Of a DNA stretch of 64,000 nucleotides, positions 58,419 through 64,000 are shown in pieces. The notes beneath the pieces were generated by a model. That model was not told the origin of the DNA and did no database searches. It worked only from the letters and a program-made list of their open reading frames with translations. The position numbers and the translations under genes are program-made. Position 1 is the first letter of the stretch; every line of letters starts with the position of its first letter. The DNA is taken from assembly GCA_014529385.2 (NCBI GenBank), contig CM043958.1, positions 152,675,293 through 152,739,292 of the forward strand. The letters are read 5' to 3'. This DNA comes from Adiantum capillus-veneris. Taxonomy: Eukaryota; Streptophyta; Polypodiopsida; Polypodiales; Pteridaceae.

Positions 58419-60400
58419 TTATGGCCAGTCTTCCTCTACGAATGGAATTCCTTCTAAGGCATCTTCATTGTCCGGCACTATGAGCTTTGGTTCATTTGTT
58501 TCAAGGTAGGGTTTTGCCACCACATCGAATTTTGCTTTTGTTTCTTCTATCGCAAGCTCTTCCAGTTTTGCAATACTTTCAAGCTTGGGTTTCTGTTTAT
58601 CCAACATTTCCTGCATGATTCTTACCAAATTTTGATAAGCTTCCAGCTTAGCTGCTTCCATGTCTGGAGATGGATAAATTTTCCATTTGTTTTCCATGTT
58701 TTGGTAGGCTTCCAACGCGGCATTGATAGGCTCAAAAACTTTATCAACCAGAATGGATCCTCCAGATTTCACGATTGTTTCCTTGAATTCACTGTCAGTT
58801 TCTTTCGACTTGTCCTGGGCTAGAATTTTTGCTTTCTCTTCGTTTTCAACCCATTGTTTTTGTTTTCTCATCTCATATCTTTTGCTTCTGCTCCTTTTGA
58901 TTCTTTGAGAAGAAACTTTCATGTTCTCTGAATCATCAGAGGAATTGTGTTTCTTTTTCTTTGCCTGGGCTTTAGTGATTACCTTCATTGGAACAATCGG
59001 TTCGCTCTCTGATGAGCTACTAGGCATCACTTGGACTACGTTGACTATAGTTTTCCCTTTGTTCAAAGGATTCTTAGGACAATCTTCCGAAAAGTGTCCT
59101 CCCTTTTTGCAACATTGTATGCAATAGGCTTCAATTGGTTTGAGGTTTTTGTCAAGCTCTGGACATTCGTTCTTCCAATGGTCATGAGCACCACAGTTAT
59201 GACAGTTTCCTGTTCTTGGCTTCATCATGGGTCTTCCCATGGAGGTCTGACACCTTGATTAGCTACATAATACATTGGTGCAAGCTTTGATGGAGCATAA
59301 GCCATGGTTTCCTCCATTGGTGGTGGTTGTGGACTATACCAATATCCCTCTACCATTATTGTAGATGGACTAGACTCTACATAAGTTGTAACAGACACTA
59401 ATGTTTGTTCATTTATGACTCCTTTTGAGTGCATGTACTTTACAGGCACCGCATTATGTCCTGGATAAGGAGGTTGTTGTCCCAACACAGGTTGAGGTCT
59501 CTCCATACCCATTGGTCTTTGAACTTGAGCCGTATTAGGCTGATATCTGTACATGGGTTGTCCTTGTGGCCTCATGGGCATGCACTGAACATTCCCATCA
59601 TACTTTGGTATGAAGTAGCACTCGTGGGTCTCATGATTGGTCCATTTACCCTTAATTACACACCATTTTTGTGGCCTAATTGTTGTCCTTGTGGGGATAT
59701 CCCCTGTCCTGGTCCTCATAGGTGCTTTTTGCATATTGTTCATCATGTCATTCATCCTTTTTAGCATATCTTCTATGGCTAAGAGTGGTGCCGCAACAGC
59801 CGTTCCCAATTGTGTTGGTTTTGTGGATGCAGTCTTCTCGCTTTGGTTATCCTTAGGGATATCTCTTCATTAAAGATCTCACAATTGTCTCCTAGGTCGA
59901 TAGCATCAGACACACATACCTCTAGGGTTGTATGCTTTTTAGTATAGAGTATAGCATGAAGTTCTTTGTTTAGCAGTCCCTCTAGAAACAATGAGACAAG
60001 TTGCTCTTCTGTAGGTATCTCCATCTCTAGGCATCTGGCAATGTATTGTTTCATTCGAGTTGCACAATCCCTAACAGACTCACCATGTTTCTACTTAAAG
60101 TTGTAGATTTGAGCTACCGTATTATGTTTAATCCTCATTTTAGAACAAGCAGCTACAAATCCTTGAGCTAATGTATTCAAATCCATGATTAACCTTGGTG
60201 GAATGTTGTGGAACCATGTCAAAGCTTTTCCTTCTAATGTTATTCCAAACCCCTCAAATTGAGTATGAAATCCAATATACGCTCTGCTCTTAGCACTTGC
60301 TTGAAGCTTGCTAAGTGGTCATATGGATCCCCGGATCCACTATATTTTCTGACCCATTTTTGAAAATCAGCTGGTCTAACACGTCTATTTGGTTCAACTC
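58419..60400 (-). pseudogene. gag core with two zinc knuckles
   Basis: Minus strand. About 60340-59779: FEGFGITLEGKALTWFHNIP (gag core, usual AxxWF), then SVRDCATRMKQYIARC and LFLEGLLNKELHAILY. 59809-59225: a proline-, methionine- and glutamine-rich stretch. 59240-58419: knuckles CHNCGAHDHWKNEC (complete) and CIQCCKKGGHFSEDC (one residue longer), then a basic KRSRSKRYEMRKQK and a helical tail. Three frames overlap by 16-31 nt at their joins, so frame changes rather than large losses separate them. Builds the particle in a live element. Confidence 0.82.
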
Positions 60401-60466
60401 TAGGTCTTCTGAGAGTTAGTCATGTTCCGAGTCCTTCAAACCAGTCTGTCAGAAATAGTGACTCAT

Positions 60467-60518
60467 GTAGCCCTGGGCTGTAGCCCTGGGCTGTAGCCCT
60501 GGGCTGTAGCCCTGGGCT
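60467..60518. repeat. Four perfect 13-bp tandem repeats
   Basis: GTAGCCCTGGGCT four times without a change, in the gag N-terminal region. A 13-bp unit changes frame at each copy. Confidence 0.97.
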
Positions 60519-60890
60519 GGCCTTAGTGTCACCCATTTTTCTACGTGATGAGGTGGTTTTTGGTTTCTTCACATTACTGTCAGATGATCTCTCACGATGT
60601 TCGTCTCTTGGAATGGTTTATGGTCCTTGACCCAATATCCAATCCCGTATGGAATACCCCTGGTATTTGGTTTGTTCTACTTCCTCAGGAGTCATCATAA
60701 CAAAGTTGTTGTTATAACAATCCCTAAACAAGTAAGTTGGTAGATCCGCAGATCCCTTATCTTTGATTTTGAAGATATAGATGATCTTCATGGCCGTTAA
60801 TTGTCCCCTGGTCTAGCATGAAAAGTCCACAAAAGATCTTTTATGTTTCTATCTTCCCAACAATAGACTCCGATCCTAGGATTATTTGTA

Positions 60891-61307
60891 CTAAGCCGTT
60901 TCAAAGGCTTCAAGTCTACTTGATCGTATCCCTCGAATTCCAAAGTTGGTGGTCCTTCTTTTGCTGACATATCTGGGATTATAGTGTTGGCTTCTAAAGC
61001 TCCATTTGTCTACCACATCAGGATTTTCAACTTGTACATATTGAGTTCCGTTTCGATCCATGTACATTTTTCCTTGTTTATTTGCCCTAATCTCTTCTTC
61101 GAACTCAATACCATGATCATCAATGCAAATAGCATACTCTTCGTTAGGATCCAAGTAAACCTGGGCTCCATGATGATTAGTCTTGTAAAAAGAGAGGATA
61201 TGTTTGTAGCGCATTGTCGTTCCGGTTTCTGAGTGAGTCGAGTAAGAAGACATTTCGGACGTTGAATCTGAAAAAATGTGCGAGACTTCTACAGGAATTG
61301 TGTGCAA
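60891..61307 (-). pseudogene. N-terminal gag-region ORF
   Basis: 138 codons, minus strand. The second Met (61253, MSSYSTHSETGTTMRYKH) lies 12 nt after a good splice acceptor and is the likelier start. Contains DPNEEYAICIDDHGIEFEEE and GTQYVQVENPDVVDKW. No domain recognised. The gag core follows after about 490 bp of stops and repeats, so this may be the amino-terminal part of gag. Confidence 0.5.
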
Positions 61308-61436
61308 AGAATTGCCTTAATTCACGCTTTCTTCAGTGGATACTCTACTGGTGTTTTCTCTGAATAGGCCTTGATTTTCTATTACACGATCGGATCTAAG
61401 GTTCATATAGACTTATGAAGCCCTGGTAGTACTCAC
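61268..61436 (-). other. Candidate intron before the gag ORF
   Basis: Minus strand: donor AAG|GTGAGT at 61437/61436 and acceptor TTTTTTCAG|ATTC at 61268/61267, 169 nt apart, with ATG at 61253. Upstream, TTTTTGTACAG|GAATC (61520/61519) could begin the preceding exon. Confidence 0.4.
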
Positions 61437-61808
61437 CTTAGATTGACTTGTCGTCAATTCCCACTTGATTCAATTGCACTTTCTGTCAAGCCACTGATTC
61501 CTCGTCTGCAACCTGATTCCTGTACAAAAATAATCAAATTAGCTTTTTTTTAATAAGGACAGTAGAGCTCCTGAGAACTCCAGCGATTGGTCTCTATATT
61601 TCACTTCAATTCGTGCTATGGAAGTCAAAATTTTGACTTTCAGATTCAGCTTAGCAAAATCAAAGGTTTAATCTTCAATCTATAAACTGAGTGTATCTGT
61701 ATCAATTTTGATCCGATTGAACCCAAAATTTCTCTATGGCCTTATATTATGCTGGTCTAACACTGTATAAGCCTCAAAAGTCAAATTTGAAGTCTTTGGA
61801 TAGCAGAA

Positions 61809-62873
61809 GTAAATAATCATGATTATTTACTTTTGTCACTTTTTTGCACTTTTTGGATTGGTTTGGCAAGTATACAATTTGTTAAAGCCCTTTGGCAAGT
61901 TTCAACAAGTTTGGACAAAATTTGATCAAGTTTACCCACTGTTTCGTGTCCGCAGACTCTGATTTCGAGAATCTGGCTTAAGTCTCACTTTTGTGATCCA
62001 AATTTCACCAAAATTGATTTATGGGGTCCAATTGATGTGCTTGACCTTGTGGTATACTCAAATTTGCAAAATCACCAAGTTTTGAAGCATATGTAAATAA
62101 CCATGATTATTTACTTCTGACAATTTTTTATAAGTTTTTGTTCCAACTTTGACACGGATCTATTAAGCACCTTATGTTAAGGTCATTAGTCAATTTTCAT
62201 AAAGTTTTGTGATCCAAATTTCACCAAAATTGATTTATAGGGTCCATTCAATTGATGTGTTTGACCTTGTGGTATACTCAAATTTGCAAAATCACCAAGT
62301 TTTGAAGCAAATGTAAATAACCGTAATTATTTACTTCTGACAATTTTTTATAATTTTTTGTTCCAACTTTGACACGGATCTATTAAGCATCTCATGTTAA
62401 GGTCATTAGTCAATTTTTGGTCAAATGGTCATCAATTATTTGCTAACTTTGTAATTTTTGTTACAGTTTTCACTCCATTGATCCAAATCTTGCCAAATTT
62501 GGTTTATGGGCTTATTACAACATGGTAAAGCTAGTTCTATGCCAACTTGGTCAAAAAAGTTCAAAAATAGGACTGAAGTAAATAATTGCGATTATTTACT
62601 TTTGCCAAAATTTTGTAATTTTTTGGTTAATTGACCATATATACATGTTTATCACATCAATATAAGTCTATGAATCAATTTTTAACAAGTTTGGATAAAT
62701 TTTCCTCAATTCACACTCAAGATTCAAAAAGTCAATACAAACTTTAGTTTTTTGCGAGTTTAGTGATCCAAATCTCTTGGGCCTTTACAAAAGTTGTTTG
62801 TACACATGTAATGAGTCAATGATACGAGTCTTGGCTAATTTAGAGCAAAAAGTTAATAATCATGATTATTAAC
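61809..62873. repeat. Palindrome block C (five copies of the 22-bp motif)
   Basis: Copies at 61809, 62093, 62313, 62578 and 62852, plus a half copy near 62989. 61809-61830 and 62852-62873 are perfect palindromes; the second has arms GTTAATAAT rather than GTAAATAAT. Confidence 0.93.
61993..62428. repeat. ~220-bp tandem duplication in the leader
   Basis: GTGATCCAAATTTCACC begins at 61993 and again at 62209. Each copy contains one palindrome (62093 and 62313). The leader at 37600 has this stretch once. Confidence 0.9.
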
Positions 62874-63482
62874 TTGAGGCTTGAAATGAGCACTTTTTTG
62901 CAATATTCTCAAAGACGGTCCTTTTATGATGTTTTTTAAGCTTATAAATCAAGTCAAAACTTAGTTTGGCCTAAAAAGTAAAGAAAAAGTAAATAATCTG
63001 AGTTTTGATCAACTTCTTGAAATTTTTGCTTTGAAGTGTCCTTGAGCTTACCCACTGGTTCAGACAACTCTTAGGCTTACTCCCCAGCTGAATTGAGTGA
63101 ATTCGAGTCTTTTCGTGCTATTTCTAGCCGTAGACTTGAAATTCTGCAACCTTACATAACAACACACACTTGATTCTTTCAGAGAGAGCAATGATATGAA
63201 ATCCACCTCGGTTCATACTTACCCTACTCCTAGTTTCTCATGCAATGGGGTTGTGGAAAGTGTCCACAAACACTCGTTTTCTTGTGTTCTTTATGTTTTT
63301 CAGAGTCTTGATCTTAAGACTTGTCTCGTCTACCAATCATTCTCCAAATCCTAATTTTAATCTACAATCCTACAGTCCTAAAGTTACTCAGCAAGTACGA
63401 TTACTTTCAAGCTACCTCTACACAGCAAAAGACGACAATCTTAAGCTATGTGGTTTCTAAAAGAGAGTTTTGAACTCTAGGC

Positions 63483-64000
63483 GAACTTGGCGGCCTCAAA
63501 TGTGGAAGCTTGTCAAGGAGTATGTAGGCACTTGTGACACTTGCAATAGATCAAAGGCCCCTCGTCATTGTCCTCATGGATTACTCCATCCCTTGCCCAT
63601 TCCAACAAAACCATGGTCATCCATCTCCATGGATTTCATTGTAGAGCTACCCTTGTCACAAGGATTTGACTCCATGTTAGTAGTCGTGGATCGGTTAACA
63701 AAAATGGCACACTTCATTCCAACCACTAAAACCATCACCAGCGAAGGTACGGCCAAACTCTTTCTACAACATATCTATCGTTATCATGGATTACCGGATG
63801 ACATAGTTTCTGATCGAGGCCACAATTCATCTCTATCTTTTGGAAAAGCTTATTCAAGCTACTCGGAGTACAAATCAACCTCTCCTCAGCCAATCACCCA
63901 CAAAGTGATGGACAAACAGAGAGAGTAAATCAATTTTGAAACAGTATCTCCATTGTACTATCAGTTATCACCAGGATAATTCGGTCAAGCTCCTATCGCT
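63483..64000 (+). pseudogene. Integrase fragment of a chromovirus-like gypsy element
   Basis: Plus strand, starting inside the zinc-binding domain. [20 protein letters not shown] carries the CxxC pair. [20 protein letters not shown] and [20 protein letters not shown] hold the first acidic residue, and [10 protein letters not shown] the second. A missing base near 63820 shifts the frame to [10 protein letters not shown] and [13 protein letters not shown], with the catalytic Glu, and another break follows. This [12 protein letters not shown] / LTKMAHFIP style is typical of chromovirus (Del/Tekay-type) elements. The upstream pol is cut off by the junction at about 63483 and the rest runs out of the window. 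Confidence 0.88.

Larger units (their letters stand above)
55325..63482 (-). mobile_element. Second Tat-like Ty3/gypsy element, truncated at both ends
   Basis: Order on the minus strand: leader 63482-61310, N-terminal gag ORF 61307-60891, gag core about 60400-59779, proline/methionine-rich part 59809-59225, zinc knuckles 59240-58419, protease 58343-57600, RT 56969-55743, start of RNase H 55697-55325. The right end is cut inside the leader by a foreign integrase fragment (63483), so LTR and PBS are missing. The left end is cut in RNase H by a protease from another element; there is no integrase. Confidence 0.82.
61310..63482 (-). mobile_element. 5' leader of the second Tat-like element, inverted relative to 36425-38880
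   Basis: No coding frame. Matches the leader at 36480-38800 in inverted orientation with the same order of landmarks. Contains palindrome block C and a 220-bp tandem duplication. It ends at 63482, where an integrase begins. Confidence 0.85.

Overview
The window looks like part of a large, repeat-rich land-plant nuclear genome. The evidence is plant-type LTR retrotransposons (Ty3/gypsy Tat/Athila-like, a chromovirus-like integrase, Ty1/copia remnants) with plant-type primer-binding sites (initiator-Met TGGTATCAGAGC, Asp-type TGGCGCCGTTGCC), AT-rich DNA and many (TG)n/(AC)n/(CT)n tracts. I found no intact host gene, rRNA or tRNA gene. Almost all coding sequence is retroelement-derived and broken by stops and frameshifts. 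The species cannot be named from the sequence.

Layout. (1) 1-23131: head-to-tail array of about ten units of 1.8-2.9 kb. Each full unit is a mosaic of an LTR-like stretch with a copia-type PBS (+), uncharacterised sequence with fixed microsatellite slots, a copia gag remnant (+) and a gypsy RNase H remnant (-). The array continues at 31572-35400, with a fragment at 48204-49090. (2) 23132-29922: a non-autonomous gypsy-type element (-) with a 5-bp TTAGA target duplication, inserted into an array unit. It has 2.1 and 3.4 kb LTRs, gag remnants and no pol. (3) 29923-31571: simple repeats and unassigned DNA. (4) 35402-38880: LTR, PPT, a second LTR, Asp-type PBS and a leader studded with a 22-bp palindrome (+). 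(5) 38891-47027: Tat/Athila-like gag-pol element (-) with 5' LTR and PBS, carrying a small DNA transposon in its integrase and an extra ORF near its distal end. (6) 47028-49090: a duplicated non-coding segment, an unidentified reading frame and an array fragment. (7) 49091-54500: a second extra-ORF locus with a coiled-coil tail, another palindrome block and gene-poor DNA. (8) 54545-63482: a second Tat-like element (-), leader-gag-PR-RT-partial RNase H, fused in frame to a protease from another element. Its leader is an inverted copy of the leader in (4). (9) 63483-64000: chromovirus-like integrase fragment (+).

The retroelement modules are the usual parts of the LTR-retrotransposon cycle: gag forms the particle, PR cleaves it, RT/RNase H copies RNA and IN inserts the copy. 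None appears autonomous now. The points most worth a second look are the palindrome family shared by three blocks, the array built from pieces of two retroelement superfamilies, and the two extra ORFs of similar design.
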